Source: Hyphomonadaceae bacterium (GTDB lineage Bacteria; Pseudomonadota; Alphaproteobacteria; Caulobacterales; Aquidulcibacteraceae). From it: a stretch of 64,000 nucleotides of DNA. Positions within the stretch are counted from its first letter, which is position 1. Every line of letters begins with the position of its first letter. The translations under genes were made by a program, and so were the position numbers. The DNA is taken from positions 1-64,000 of the forward strand of contig JAIELK010000005.1 in NCBI GenBank assembly GCA_019753175.1, given 5' to 3'. Under the pieces are notes generated by a model. It was not told the origin of the DNA, did not search any database, and saw only the letters and a program-made list of their open reading frames with translations. Shown here piece after piece: positions 49,792-59,057 of this stretch.

Positions 49792-50082
49792 GTGAGCGAC
49801 GCCAAAGACTGGCCCCTATGGGAAGTGTTCATCCGCGGCAAGGGCGGGCTTTCACATCGCCACGCCGGCAGCATTCACGCCGCTGACGCCAAGATGGCGA
49901 TCGAGCACGCGCGCGACACCTATACGCGGCGCATGGAAGGCGTCAGCCTGTGGGTTGTCCCCTCGGCGCAGATCACGGCCTCCGATCCAGCGGACTCTGG
50001 GCCGTTGTTCGAGCCGGCGGAAGACAAGATTTACCGCCACCCGACCTTCTATTCGATTCCCGATCACATAAAGCACATCTGA
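49792..50082 (+). CDS. paaB: Phenylacetyl-CoA epoxidase subunit B
   Basis: A 96-aa protein from GTG 49792, 12 bp after paaA with ribosome site (GGAGCGAA). WPLWEVFIRGKGGLSHRHAG, DAKMAIEHARDTYTRRMEGVS and DKIYRHPTFYSIPDHIKHI are the PaaB signature. It bridges PaaA-PaaC heterodimers. Its stop overlaps the paaC start (TGATG). Confidence 0.95.
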   Translation: MSDAKDWPLWEVFIRGKGGLSHRHAGSIHAADAKMAIEHARDTYTRRMEGVSLWVVPSAQITASDPADSGPLFEPAEDKIYRHPTFYSIPDHIKHI

Positions 50083-50840
50083 TGGCCAAGGCCTCCACCC
50101 TCTTCACCTACGCGCTGCGACTCGGCGACGATTCCCTGATCATCGGGCAACGCCTGTCGGAGTGGTGCGGGCATGCGCCCACGATCGAGGTTGATCTCTC
50201 GCTCGCCAATGTCGCGCTCGACCAGATCGGACAAGCCACGCACTTCTTGGCGCTCGCCGGCGCGATAGAAGGCAAGGGCCGTGACGCCGACGCGCTAGCA
50301 TTCAAGCGCGATGTGCTTGACTTCACCAATTGCCTCCTTGTCGAACAGCCGAACGGAGACTTCGCGCAGACCATCGCGCGGCAGTTCTTGTTCTCGCATT
50401 ATCAGGCGCTGCTGTTCGGCGAACTCGCGCAAAGCAAGGACGAGCGCTTCGCCGCCATCGCCGCGAAAGCCGCAAAAGAAGTCGCCTATCACGCCAATCT
50501 GGCCAGCGACTGGGTGGTGCGCCTGGGCGACGGGACCGACGAAAGCCGCACGCGCATGGACCAAGGGCTTCAATGGATGTGGCGTTTCGTGGATGAGTTG
50601 TTCGTCATGGACGAGGTCGACGCCGCTGCGCAAAAAGCAGGCGTTGGCGTCGACAAAGCCGCGCTTCGCGCCGCATGGGATCAACGCATCGACGGCGTCT
50701 TGAACGATGCGACGCTCGCGCGTCCCGCTTCGCGCCGCCCCGCGCTCGGCGGCCGCAAAGGACATCACAGCGAGCATCTCGGGCACGTGCTGAGCGAGAT
50801 GCAGTTTCTGCAGCGCGCGTATCCCGGGGCGGTGTGGTGA
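50082..50840 (+). CDS. paaC: Phenylacetyl-CoA epoxidase subunit C
   Basis: A 252-aa ferritin-like non-catalytic partner of PaaA, from ATG 50082. LGDDSLIIGQRLSEWCGHAP, DLSLANVALDQIGQATHFL, KEVAYHANLASDWVVRLGDG and GGRKGHHSEHLGHVLSEMQ then LQRAYPG mark it. It ends with the usual W tail. The stop overlaps the paaD GTG. Confidence 0.96.
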   Translation: MAKASTLFTYALRLGDDSLIIGQRLSEWCGHAPTIEVDLSLANVALDQIGQATHFLALAGAIEGKGRDADALAFKRDVLDFTNCLLVEQPNGDFAQTIARQFLFSHYQALLFGELAQSKDERFAAIAAKAAKEVAYHANLASDWVVRLGDGTDESRTRMDQGLQWMWRFVDELFVMDEVDAAAQKAGVGVDKAALRAAWDQRIDGVLNDATLARPASRRPALGGRKGHHSEHLGHVLSEMQFLQRAYPGAVW

Positions 50841-51352
50841 CGAACAAGACAATCGTCATTCCGGACGCGCGAAGCGCGATCCGAAATGACGAAACAGAAA
50901 CGATCGCGGAGATTCTCGCCTCCATCCCCGATCCCGAAATCCCCGCCGTCTCGGTGATCGATCTCGGCATCGTGCGCACGATCGAAGCGGAGTGCGTGGT
51001 GATCACGCCGACCTACACCGGTTGCCCGGCTACGCTCGCCATCGAGCGGGCGATCCGCGCCGCACTCGACGCCAACGGCTTCACACATGTGCGCCTTGAG
51101 ACAACGCTTGCACCACCCTGGTCAACCGACTGGATCACCGACGAAGGCCGCGAGAAACTGCGCGCTTACGGCATCGCCCCCCCTCCCAAAGGCGCCGACG
51201 CAGCTGCTCTCCGCAACGAAACCCGCCCGCAGTGCCCACGCTGCGGCTCGCTCAATACCGAGGAAGTCTCGCGCTTCGGTTCAACGCCCTGCAAGGCGCT
51301 GTGGCGATGCAACGCTTGCGCCGAACCTTTCGATCGCTTCAAGTGCCATTGA
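50837..51352 (+). CDS. paaD: Phenylacetate degradation protein D (PaaD, SufT/MIP18-type)
   Basis: A 171-aa protein from GTG 50837 (GTGA overlap). The DUF59 core is SIPDPEIPAVSVIDLGIVRT, then TPTYTGCPATLAIE; the C-terminus has four cysteines in CPRCGS...CKALWRCNACAEPF. It helps mature the Fe-S or di-iron centre of the epoxidase. Residues 6-18 (VIPDARSAIRND) come from an inserted dispersed repeat, so the N-terminus is longer than the family norm. Confidence 0.93.
   Translation: MTNKTIVIPDARSAIRNDETETIAEILASIPDPEIPAVSVIDLGIVRTIEAECVVITPTYTGCPATLAIERAIRAALDANGFTHVRLETTLAPPWSTDWITDEGREKLRAYGIAPPPKGADAAALRNETRPQCPRCGSLNTEEVSRFGSTPCKALWRCNACAEPFDRFKCH
50854..50891. repeat. Dispersed inverted repeat within the start of paaD
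   Basis: CGTCATTCCGG then a 16-bp centre then CCGAAATGACG (one mismatch), 38 bp, entirely inside the first codons of paaD. The frame is open through it and encodes VIPDARSAIRND. Confidence 0.85.
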
Positions 51353-52428
51353 TGAGCCATGATTTCTTCCCGCTCCGTGTCGCTGAGATACGCCGCGAGA
51401 CCAGCGACGCCGTATCGGTGCGCTTCGAGATTCCGCCGGACTTAGCCGACACGTTTGCGTTCAAGGCCGGCCAGCATCTGACCTTGCGGCGCGTGTTCGA
51501 CGGTGAGGAAATTCGCCGCAATTATTCGCTGTGCACGGCGCCGCACGAGAACATCCTGAAGATCAGTGTGAAGACCATCGGCTCGGGCCTGTTTTCGCGT
51601 TGGGCCAATGAAGAATTGAAGGCCGGCGACAGCATCGACGTGATGCCCCCGCACGGCAGCTTCACTTGGAGTTTCGGCAGTGATGCGCCTCGCGCCTACG
51701 CCGCGTTCGCGGGCGGTTCGGGCATCACGCCGATCCTGTCGCTGATCAAAACCGCGCTGTATGTCGAACCGAATGCCCGCTTCACGCTCTGCTATGGCAA
51801 CCGAACGTCTGCTGGCGTGATGTTCTTGGAAGAACTCGCGTCGCTGAAGGACCGCTACCTGGATCGCTTTGCGCTCTATCACTTCCTCGAAGACGAAGAA
51901 GAAGAGATCAGCATCTACAACGGCCGCTTCGACAAGCCGAAGGTCGACGACATCCTGGAATCGTTGATCGATCCCACGCGCATCGACGCGTTCTTCATCT
52001 GCGGCCCTGGGCCGATGATGGACGCAATCGAGCATTCGCTCACCGGCCACCATGTGCCGAAGAGCAAGATCATGATCGAGCGCTTCACGACCGGTCCCGT
52101 CTCCGCGGCGCAGGCGGCGGCGGCGCGCGCGCTGGAAGAGAAAGCCGCCGGCCTCAAGATGAGCGTGACGCTGAACGGGCGGCGCATCAATGTGACCTTC
52201 GATCCCGGAAAGCACTCGATCCTCGACAATGTGCGCGCCGCCGGGTTGCCCGCGCCGTTCGCCTGCAAGGGCGGCGTCTGCGCCACCTGCCGCGCCAAGG
52301 TCACGGCCGGCGAAGTGAAAATGAAGGTGAATTACGGCCTCTCCGAACAGGAGCTTGCGGAAGGCTACGTGCTCACCTGCCAGGCGACGCCAGTGAGCGA
52401 GGGCGTGGCGCTCACCTATGATGCCTGA
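51352..52428 (+). CDS. paaE: Phenylacetyl-CoA epoxidase reductase PaaE
   Basis: A 358-aa flavodoxin-reductase/ferredoxin protein from ATG 51352 (TGATG overlap). FAD-binding RRNYSLCTAPHE (R-x-Y-S), NAD-binding AAFAGGSGITPILSLIK and FICGPGPMM, then a C-terminal plant-type [2Fe-2S] domain with CKGGVCATCRAKV...LTCQATP. It passes electrons from NADPH to the PaaAC di-iron centre. Confidence 0.97.
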   Translation: MSHDFFPLRVAEIRRETSDAVSVRFEIPPDLADTFAFKAGQHLTLRRVFDGEEIRRNYSLCTAPHENILKISVKTIGSGLFSRWANEELKAGDSIDVMPPHGSFTWSFGSDAPRAYAAFAGGSGITPILSLIKTALYVEPNARFTLCYGNRTSAGVMFLEELASLKDRYLDRFALYHFLEDEEEEISIYNGRFDKPKVDDILESLIDPTRIDAFFICGPGPMMDAIEHSLTGHHVPKSKIMIERFTTGPVSAAQAAAARALEEKAAGLKMSVTLNGRRINVTFDPGKHSILDNVRAAGLPAPFACKGGVCATCRAKVTAGEVKMKVNYGLSEQELAEGYVLTCQATPVSEGVALTYDA

Positions 52429-52479
52429 CGGCCACGAGACGATTGTAATCGCTGAATATTTGATGTAGTCTTCAGTGGC

Positions 52480-53532
52480 GTGAGGCCCTTGGGGACCCCT
52501 GTGTCACAAAAGCTTGGAATTATGGGCATTTTCGCCGGTAGCGCTGCACTCCTGCTGAGCGCCGGCTGCAGCCCGGCGGACAGCGGCGCGAGCGGCGCTT
52601 CTGAAGCGCCGCTCGTTCAGGTTGTAACCGTGGCGCCCACCAGCGCCGCAGGCGCCGTGCAAGCGAGCGGGCTTGTCGGCTACAAACGCGAAGCCGACCT
52701 CGCTTTCACCGCCCCCGGCGTGATCGCCGCGCTCCATGTCGACGCCGGTGACCGCGTGCGCCGCGGACAGCGCTTGGCGACGTTGCGGCGCACCACGGCT
52801 GGAACGAACGCCGACGAAGCCGCGCTCGCGCGCGCCAACGCCGAGCGTGATCTCGCGCGCACGCAAGAACTCTTCGAACGCGGCTTCGTTTCTGAAGCGC
52901 GGCTCGAGAGTGCACGGCTTGCAGTGGAGCGCGCGCGCGACTCCTCCGTGCTCACCGCGCCGGCCGATGGCGTGATCCTCCGCCGCCGCGCCGAGCAGGC
53001 GCAGTCCGTCGCCGCAGGGACGCCAGTGTTGTCATTCGGCGAAACAAACTCAGGCATCGTCGTACGCGCGCCTGTCGCGTCCTCTGCGGCGACGCGCGTC
53101 CGCGTCGGCGACGCCGCCACCGTGCGCGTCACCGACCTCGGCGCTGAAACGCTGCAGGGGCGCGTTGCCCGCGTCGGCGCCCAGGGAAACCAGCTGACCG
53201 GTGCGTTCGAGATCGAGATCGAGGTTTCGGGCGCTGCAAACCTGCGCAGCGGCATGGTCGCGGCCGTGGAGATCACCGCGGCGCCGAACGCCAACGCAGA
53301 AACCGCGATGCTGGTGCCGACCCTGTCCCTGCTCGACGCGCGCGCCGACCAAGGGGTTGTCTACGTTGTCGACGCGCAGGGCATTGCCCACCGCCGCCGC
53401 GTGCGAACGGCCGGCGTTACGCAAGACGGCGTGCTGGTGCTGGACGGCCTTGCCGCCGGCGATCGCGTCGTGTCAGCCGGCGCAGCCTATGTGCGCGACG
53501 GCGAGGCTGTCCGCGTCGCGGGCGAAAGCTGA
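52480..53532 (+). CDS. RND efflux periplasmic adaptor (membrane-fusion lipoprotein)
   Basis: About 343-350 aa. The lipobox LLLSAGC is at the N-terminus; GTG 52501 is a better start than GTG 52480. The adaptor body has a barrel-sandwich half GVIAALHVDAGDRVRRGQRL, a coiled-coil hairpin (AALARANAERDLARTQELFE) and a second half PADGVILRRRAEQAQSVAAG. It links the RND pump encoded 3 bp downstream to the outer-membrane channel; no tolC-type gene is in the window. Confidence 0.9.
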   Translation: MRPLGTPVSQKLGIMGIFAGSAALLLSAGCSPADSGASGASEAPLVQVVTVAPTSAAGAVQASGLVGYKREADLAFTAPGVIAALHVDAGDRVRRGQRLATLRRTTAGTNADEAALARANAERDLARTQELFERGFVSEARLESARLAVERARDSSVLTAPADGVILRRRAEQAQSVAAGTPVLSFGETNSGIVVRAPVASSAATRVRVGDAATVRVTDLGAETLQGRVARVGAQGNQLTGAFEIEIEVSGAANLRSGMVAAVEITAAPNANAETAMLVPTLSLLDARADQGVVYVVDAQGIAHRRRVRTAGVTQDGVLVLDGLAAGDRVVSAGAAYVRDGEAVRVAGES

Positions 53533-53535
53533 TCG

Positions 53536-56500
53536 ATGCAAGCGATTACCCGCTTCTTCGTCGACCGCTGGCAGTTCACGGCGGTGCTGTTCTTCCTGCT
53601 CATCGCGTTGGGCGTCGGCGCGGTCATCGCCATTCCAAAGTCGGAAGATCCGATCACTGAGTTTCCTGGCGTCAGCACCGCAGTGATCTTGCCGGGCGCG
53701 GACGCCGAGCAGATGGAGCGGCTTGTCGCGATTCCGCTCGAAGACGCGCTCAACAGCATCGAGGACGTGCGCGACCTGCGCTCCTCTTCCCGCGCCGGCG
53801 TTGCTGTCGTCGTGGTAGAATTCGAGTGGGGCGTCGACCCTGACGCCAAGTACGCGGAAGTGATTCGCGAAGTGAATCTCGTGCGCCCGACGCTTCCCGA
53901 GGGCGTCATCGACGTTCGCTCACGCCGGTTCAATCCCGCGCAGGCCGCCATCGTCCAGGTCGCGCTCACCAGTCCGGACGCGTCGTATCGCGAACTCGAG
54001 GCCTACGGCAAAGCCCTGCGCGACGCCATCGAGCGTGCGCCTGGCGTACAGCAGGCCGACGTCTGGGGCGCGCCTCCGGCCGAGGTGCGCGTTGCAGTGG
54101 ACGTGGACCGGCTCGCCGCCTATCGCCTGCCGATCACGGCTGTCGCCGAGGCTCTGCAGCGCGAAGGGGTAGAGACGCCAATCGGCGCTGTCGAAGCAGG
54201 CGGGCGTCGCTTCAATGTGGAAGCATCCGGCGCCTTCAATAATTTGGACGAGATTCGCGGTGTCGCCCTGCGCGCCGACAATGGTTCGCTAGTGACCGTC
54301 GGCGATGTGGCTGAGGTCGCCTGGGCGAACGACCAGCAGAGCTACATCACGCGCTTTAACGGCCAACGTGCGGTGTTCGTCAGCGCCCGGGCGCGACTGG
54401 GCGAAAACATCTTTCCTGTGATGCGCGGCGTGCGCGATCGCATAGCCGCCTTCGAAGAGTCGCTGCCGGACAACATCTCGCTGCACCGCGGATTCGATCA
54501 GTCGGAGACGGTGAGTCACCGGCTCGGCACGTTGGCGCGCGACTTCACAATTGCGATCCTCTTGGTGCTGTTAACGCTGCTGCCGCTTGGCTTCCGCGCC
54601 TCTATTGTGGTGATGGTTTCGATCCCGCTGTCGCTGGCGTGCGGCGTCGTCGCTCTCCATGCGCTTGGCTATTCGCTGAATCAGCTTTCGATCGCAGGCT
54701 TTGTGCTGGCGCTGGGACTTCTGGTCGACGACTCGATCGTCGTGACAGAGAACATCTCCCGCCATCTCCGCAACGGCCTGCAACCGCGCGAAGCCGCCAT
54801 CGCCGGGGTGGAGGAGATCAACGTCGCGGTCATCGGCTGCACGGCGACGTTGCTGCTTGCCTTCGTTCCGATCATGGCGCTGCCGGAAGGCGCGGGGGCG
54901 TTCGTACGCTCGTTGCCGCTTGCCGTCGTAGCGACGATCACTGCATCGCTGATCGTCGCATTGACGATCATTCCTTTTCTCGCGAGCCGGCTGTTGCCCC
55001 GCAAGTCAGTCGGCAAATCGAATCCGTTGCTCGACCGCGTGATGGGAACAATCCACGGCGTTTATCGCCCCGCTTTGCATTGGGCCCTGGAACAGCCGCG
55101 CAAGACCGTCGCCGTCGCGCTGCTCGGCTTTTTTCTGTCGCTGGGACTGATCCCGCAACTTGGCTTTAGCCTGTTTCCCGAAAACGACAGCCCCTACTTC
55201 CTGGTCGACATCGAAACGCCGCAAGGCGCCGCAGTCAGCGAAACCGACCGCGCCGTCCAATTCGTCGAGGGCGTGCTCGCGGAATATCCCGCGATCGCGT
55301 GGCGATTCGCCAACACCGGTCGCGGCAATCCGCAAATCTACTACAACGAAATCCCGCCCGAGCAATTGTCCAATGTCGGCCAAGTCTATGCGCGCTTTGG
55401 CGAGTGGCATCGGCGCGAGGGCATGCGAACGATCGAAGAGATTCGCGCGCGGCTCGATCAATATCCCGGCGCCCGTATCAATCTGCGCCGTTTCACCAAC
55501 GGACCGCCGATTGAAGCGCCGGTGGCGGTGAGGATCAGCGGACCTGACCTCGCAGCCATCAACGAAATCGCCGCAGAGGTCGAGCGCATTCTGATTGCGG
55601 CTCCGGGCACGCGCGATGTCTCCAATCCGGTGGCGGAGCGCCTGCTCGATCTCGATCTCAACATCGACGTAGCGGAAGCAGCCCTTCGCGGCGTCCCCGC
55701 GGGCGCAGTCGATCAAGCGCTACGCATTGCCATCGGCGGCCTGCCCGTGGCGCAGTTCCGCGACCCAGCTGGCGACGCTTTTCCGGTCGTCCTGCGCGCG
55801 CCGCGCGACGATGCAATGCCGGTGTCGGGGCTGGAGCGGCTCTACGTGTGGAACGGCCAAGGTGGTGCAACACCCTTGTCGGAAATCGCGCGCCCGAGTC
55901 TCGAAGCCGGCCCCGCTTCGATAGACCGGGTGCAGCGTGAGCGGACCGCGACCGTCACCGCCTATACGCAGAACGGTTTCCTCACGAGTCAGGTGACCGC
56001 CGAGGTCGCCGAGCGTCTGTCGGCGTTGCGTCTGCCGCCTGGCTATAGCCTTTCCTTCGGCGGTCAGGCGGAAGCGCAAGAGCGCAGCTTCAGCGGACTC
56101 GGCCCAGCCATCATGGTGGCGATTTTCGGCGTGCTTGCCGTGTTGCTCTTGGAGTTCAAGTCATTTGCGGTGACGGCGGTGGTCGCGTTCGTGATCCCGT
56201 TCGGCATCATGGGCGGCCTCATCGCGCTGTGGATCGGCGGCGAGTCCCTCTCCTTCACGGCGATTATCGGGTTCATCGCGCTCATTGGCATCGAGATCAA
56301 GAACTCCATTCTGCTGGTCGAGTTTGCGAACCAATTGCGCGCGCGCGGCGCGCCGCTTTTGGAGGCCATTGAGCAAGCCGGCGAAGTGCGCTTCCTGCCG
56401 GTACTGCTCACCAGCGCCACCGCCATTGGCGGCATGATCCCGCTGTTGCTTGAAGATTCGCCGCTGTTCTCGCCGATCGCGATGGTGTTGATCGGCGGCC

Positions 56501-56613
56501 TGATCAGCTCGACCTTGATCGCGCGGATCGTGACGCCAGCCATGTACCTGCTGCTCGCCCCGAAAGACGCCGAACCGCAGCCGCCCACGCCTGCCGTGGT
56601 GGTCAACACTTAG
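53536..56613 (+). CDS. RND multidrug efflux permease (AcrB/HAE1 family)
   Basis: A 1025-aa proton-driven inner-membrane pump. FFVDRWQFTAVLFFLLIALG at the start, TM4 residues GFVLALGLLVDDSIVVTEN (the proton-relay acids), TEFPGVSTAVILPGADAEQM and AIGGMIPLLLEDSPLF with 12 expected membrane segments. The substrate cannot be read. It forms an operon with the adaptor just upstream and converges on the PhyH gene with a 9-bp gap. Confidence 0.94.
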   Translation: MQAITRFFVDRWQFTAVLFFLLIALGVGAVIAIPKSEDPITEFPGVSTAVILPGADAEQMERLVAIPLEDALNSIEDVRDLRSSSRAGVAVVVVEFEWGVDPDAKYAEVIREVNLVRPTLPEGVIDVRSRRFNPAQAAIVQVALTSPDASYRELEAYGKALRDAIERAPGVQQADVWGAPPAEVRVAVDVDRLAAYRLPITAVAEALQREGVETPIGAVEAGGRRFNVEASGAFNNLDEIRGVALRADNGSLVTVGDVAEVAWANDQQSYITRFNGQRAVFVSARARLGENIFPVMRGVRDRIAAFEESLPDNISLHRGFDQSETVSHRLGTLARDFTIAILLVLLTLLPLGFRASIVVMVSIPLSLACGVVALHALGYSLNQLSIAGFVLALGLLVDDSIVVTENISRHLRNGLQPREAAIAGVEEINVAVIGCTATLLLAFVPIMALPEGAGAFVRSLPLAVVATITASLIVALTIIPFLASRLLPRKSVGKSNPLLDRVMGTIHGVYRPALHWALEQPRKTVAVALLGFFLSLGLIPQLGFSLFPENDSPYFLVDIETPQGAAVSETDRAVQFVEGVLAEYPAIAWRFANTGRGNPQIYYNEIPPEQLSNVGQVYARFGEWHRREGMRTIEEIRARLDQYPGARINLRRFTNGPPIEAPVAVRISGPDLAAINEIAAEVERILIAAPGTRDVSNPVAERLLDLDLNIDVAEAALRGVPAGAVDQALRIAIGGLPVAQFRDPAGDAFPVVLRAPRDDAMPVSGLERLYVWNGQGGATPLSEIARPSLEAGPASIDRVQRERTATVTAYTQNGFLTSQVTAEVAERLSALRLPPGYSLSFGGQAEAQERSFSGLGPAIMVAIFGVLAVLLLEFKSFAVTAVVAFVIPFGIMGGLIALWIGGESLSFTAIIGFIALIGIEIKNSILLVEFANQLRARGAPLLEAIEQAGEVRFLPVLLTSATAIGGMIPLLLEDSPLFSPIAMVLIGGLISSTLIARIVTPAMYLLLAPKDAEPQPPTPAVVVNT

Positions 56614-56622
56614 TCGGACGGC

Positions 56623-57492
56623 CTACGCCGCATCGTAGTACGCACGCAGTTCGGCTACGATCTCCGGGGGCAGCGCGTCTGCGTGGGCGCCGTTGGGGTC
56701 TGCATTACCGAACAGGACGCTCGGATCCTGCCCGTTCCAATTGCCAAGGTTCGGCCGGTGCATGCGGTAGCCGATCAGTTGCTGCAGAGCCGGCTCGAAG
56801 CTGCGCGCCACTTGGGGCGGATAAGTGAGGTATTGGTTCTCATATGTCTTCAGCCAACCAAGGCAGTAGGACACGATAATGCCGGTGCGGTGCGCGCCCG
56901 ACATATTGGCGCCGGCGCCGTGCGTCAGCGATCCCATGAACATGCAGGCGGAGCCGCGCGGCATCGCCGCGGCCACCGACCCCGCGGGGTCGATGGCTCT
57001 ATCCAATGCATCGCGGTGGCTTCTCGGCCAAAGCCGAGTGGCGCCATTCTCCTCGGTGAAGTCGTCGATCGCCCACATCACATTGATTTGCCAGGGCTGT
57101 CCGTTCTTGGCGACGGGCCACATCTCCTCGTCGCGATGAGGAACTTGCGCGCGCTCGCCCGGATGGACGCGCACCGCCTGCACCAGGTTGAGCTGCACAT
57201 AGTCGCAGCCCTGGCCCAGCACGGCCTGCGCGGCGGGCCAGACCGCATCGTGCAGCAACAACCCTCGCACCGACGGCGCCTTCGTGAGCACGGCGTTGAC
57301 GCGGGTGGTCTTCCAGCCATGAAAGTCGCCGACGCACCGTGGCGTCGCGGCGAAATGGGGCTCAAGCTCGCCCGCAATGGCGGCCACCGCGCGCGGCGAA
57401 AGCAGGCTCGGTAAAACCACATAACCGTCCTCTCGCAAGGCGCGAGCCGCGTCGTTATCCACGGAGGCTTCAGGCTTGGCTGCTGGCGTCAT
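56623..57492 (-). CDS. Phytanoyl-CoA dioxygenase-like (PhyH) oxygenase in the quorum operon
   Basis: A 289-aa Fe(II)/2-oxoglutarate oxygenase from ATG 57492 (ribosome site GAGGAG). LREDGYVVLPSLLSPRAVAAI is the family start; iron ligands are H-x-D in VPHRDEEMW and the later SLTHGAGAN, with R/S in AHRTGIIVSY. It lies 13 bp after the luxI-type stop on the same strand, so it is likely co-transcribed. It may hydroxylate a long-chain acyl compound; whether that touches the signal is unknown. Confidence 0.87.
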   Translation of the reverse strand: MTPAAKPEASVDNDAARALREDGYVVLPSLLSPRAVAAIAGELEPHFAATPRCVGDFHGWKTTRVNAVLTKAPSVRGLLLHDAVWPAAQAVLGQGCDYVQLNLVQAVRVHPGERAQVPHRDEEMWPVAKNGQPWQINVMWAIDDFTEENGATRLWPRSHRDALDRAIDPAGSVAAAMPRGSACMFMGSLTHGAGANMSGAHRTGIIVSYCLGWLKTYENQYLTYPPQVARSFEPALQQLIGYRMHRPNLGNWNGQDPSVLFGNADPNGAHADALPPEIVAELRAYYDAA

Positions 57493-57505
57493 GGCAGTCT
57501 CCTCT

Positions 57506-58120
57506 TCACGCTGCGCGGCGCGCCGGCTGGTAGCGGAGCAATGGCGCTGTAAGGCCATAGCGCTCACGGACACGCCGCAGACCAACGGCGTCGACCGATG
57601 CGACACAGGCAGTGACGCGCTCGCGCTTGTAGCGATGACTCTTCCCGAGCGGATGCACGCCCCACCCAGCCGACAGTGCAAGCGGCTTCAACGCCGCGCC
57701 GGCAACGAACGTCACGTGCGTCATGCCGAACAGCAGTCCAGCTTCAAGAATGCCGGCGATGATCTGCCCGAGCAGCGCGCGTCGCACCTCCGGATCGAGG
57801 TGGGGCGCCGGACAAAAGCGCGTCGCCTCCCAGATGGTTTCGCCGCGCGGCGGCTCCTGCTCGCATAAGTGGGGAAACACCGTGTTCAGGAGATGAGGCA
57901 AGTCGGTGCGCAACAACCGCGCCGAAGCGAGCAAGCTGCCATCGCGGGCGAAGTGCATCAGATAGAGCGCGGCGTCGGAGTCGAAGGAATCGAACTCGAA
58001 GTCGCCCTCGTTCGCCAGCGGCCAGCACAGCTGGTCGATGAACACCTGCTTCCGCTGCGCATGCATTTCGCGCAGCTCAGCCTCGTAAAGCGCCCGGTTC
58101 TCAGCGGTGACCAAATGCAT
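57506..58120 (-). CDS. Acyl-homoserine-lactone synthase (LuxI family)
   Basis: A 204-aa protein from ATG 58120 (a TTG at 58180 gives a longer form). Family residues are in order: LREMHAQRKQVFIDQLCWPL (catalytic Arg and W), FEFDSFDSDAALYLMHF (E/D-x-D), SLLASARLLRTDLPHLLNTV (R-x-L-x-T), and IWEATRFCPAP (W-E-x-T-R). It makes an N-acyl-homoserine lactone from SAM and acyl-ACP or acyl-CoA. It follows luxR and precedes phyH in one direction. Confidence 0.92.
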   Translation of the reverse strand: MHLVTAENRALYEAELREMHAQRKQVFIDQLCWPLANEGDFEFDSFDSDAALYLMHFARDGSLLASARLLRTDLPHLLNTVFPHLCEQEPPRGETIWEATRFCPAPHLDPEVRRALLGQIIAGILEAGLLFGMTHVTFVAGAALKPLALSAGWGVHPLGKSHRYKRERVTACVASVDAVGLRRVRERYGLTAPLLRYQPARRAA

Positions 58121-58191
58121 CGCGGCCGCATACAACCTCAGATTGTATTTCTTGGCAAGAGGCAAAGTGCGGCCATCCAATGGCCGGGGTT

Positions 58192-58929
58192 TCAGTCGGT
58201 GATTTCGTAGAGGGAGATCTCACCCGTATGCAGGGCGCGCACGATCGCTTGCGTGCGGGTGGCGACGCCGAGACGCTTCTTCGCGCGCTCGATGACCCGA
58301 TTCACGGCGCTCTCGCTCACCCCGAGGATCGAACTGATCGCCCAGTCGCTCTTACCGCGGGCCACCAGCACCAAGCACTCGCGTTCTCGTTTGGTCAGAG
58401 GACGGCACGCCGCCACCACAGACTCAGCAAAGATGCGGCGCGCGCGCTCATGCGCGTAGACCGCCATCGCATGGGCGAGCTTGTAGTGCTCGGGATCGAC
58501 GCCAGTGGCGTCTGGCACCAGCGAGCACGAGGCGGGCAACGCATCCGGCCCGCGGATCGGGATCGTGACACCGTCAGCGATACCGGCTTCCCGGCCCTCC
58601 GCGAGGACGTGCAGCTGCATGCCGGATAACTTGGCCTGGAACCGCCCCTCGCTCCAGCGGAACGGCGTGACACGTCGCTTGGCGACCTCAAACACCGGAT
58701 CGAACCGCTGATATTGTTGGGCGCTGTAGTGTTCTACCCAGGTGTTCGGGTAACGCAGGACCATCACCGCGCCCGGCGGGGGGTTAAGCGGATCGACGTG
58801 CGAGGCAAGGGCCACAAACGGAAACCCCAGCGTGCTCATCTGGTCGAGAAAGCTCTCGCTCAAACCGCCGACGGTTGTTTGGGATTCGCAACTCTCGACA
58901 AAGGTCCAGAGCCGTTCAGCCACTGACAC
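58192..58929 (-). CDS. LuxR-family quorum-sensing regulator
   Basis: About 245 aa from GTG 58929, with ribosome site GGGAG. The N-terminal autoinducer-binding domain has GFPFVALASHVDP, NTWVEHYSAQQYQRFDPVFE (W-x-x-x-Y-x-x-x-x-Y-x-x-x-D-P) and GVTIPIRGP; the C-terminal HTH has LTKRERECLVLVARGKSDWA then ISSILGVSESAVNRVIERAKKRL. It senses the lactone made by the adjacent luxI-type enzyme and probably controls this operon. Confidence 0.92.
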   Translation of the reverse strand: MSVAERLWTFVESCESQTTVGGLSESFLDQMSTLGFPFVALASHVDPLNPPPGAVMVLRYPNTWVEHYSAQQYQRFDPVFEVAKRRVTPFRWSEGRFQAKLSGMQLHVLAEGREAGIADGVTIPIRGPDALPASCSLVPDATGVDPEHYKLAHAMAVYAHERARRIFAESVVAACRPLTKRERECLVLVARGKSDWAISSILGVSESAVNRVIERAKKRLGVATRTQAIVRALHTGEISLYEITD

Positions 58930-58960
58930 TCTCAACTCCCGCGCTAGTGGAGTCGTCGCG

Positions 58961-58987
58961 CCCACCCCAAGGTGCACTGGGGGTGGG
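58961..58987. promoter_or_regulatory. Dyad upstream of luxR, possible lux-box-like site
   Basis: CCCACCCC-AAGGTGCACTG-GGGGTGGG is a perfect 8-bp inverted repeat centred on GTGCAC, starting 32 bp upstream of the luxR GTG. The size and place fit a regulator-binding dyad for this operon or for the small gene on the other strand, but it does not match a textbook lux box. Confidence 0.4.
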
Positions 58988-59057
58988 TGGTTTCCTACCT
59001 ACCCGACGCACGTTCCCAGACTCATTCTTCGCCCGAACGCTATTCGGGGTTAGGACT

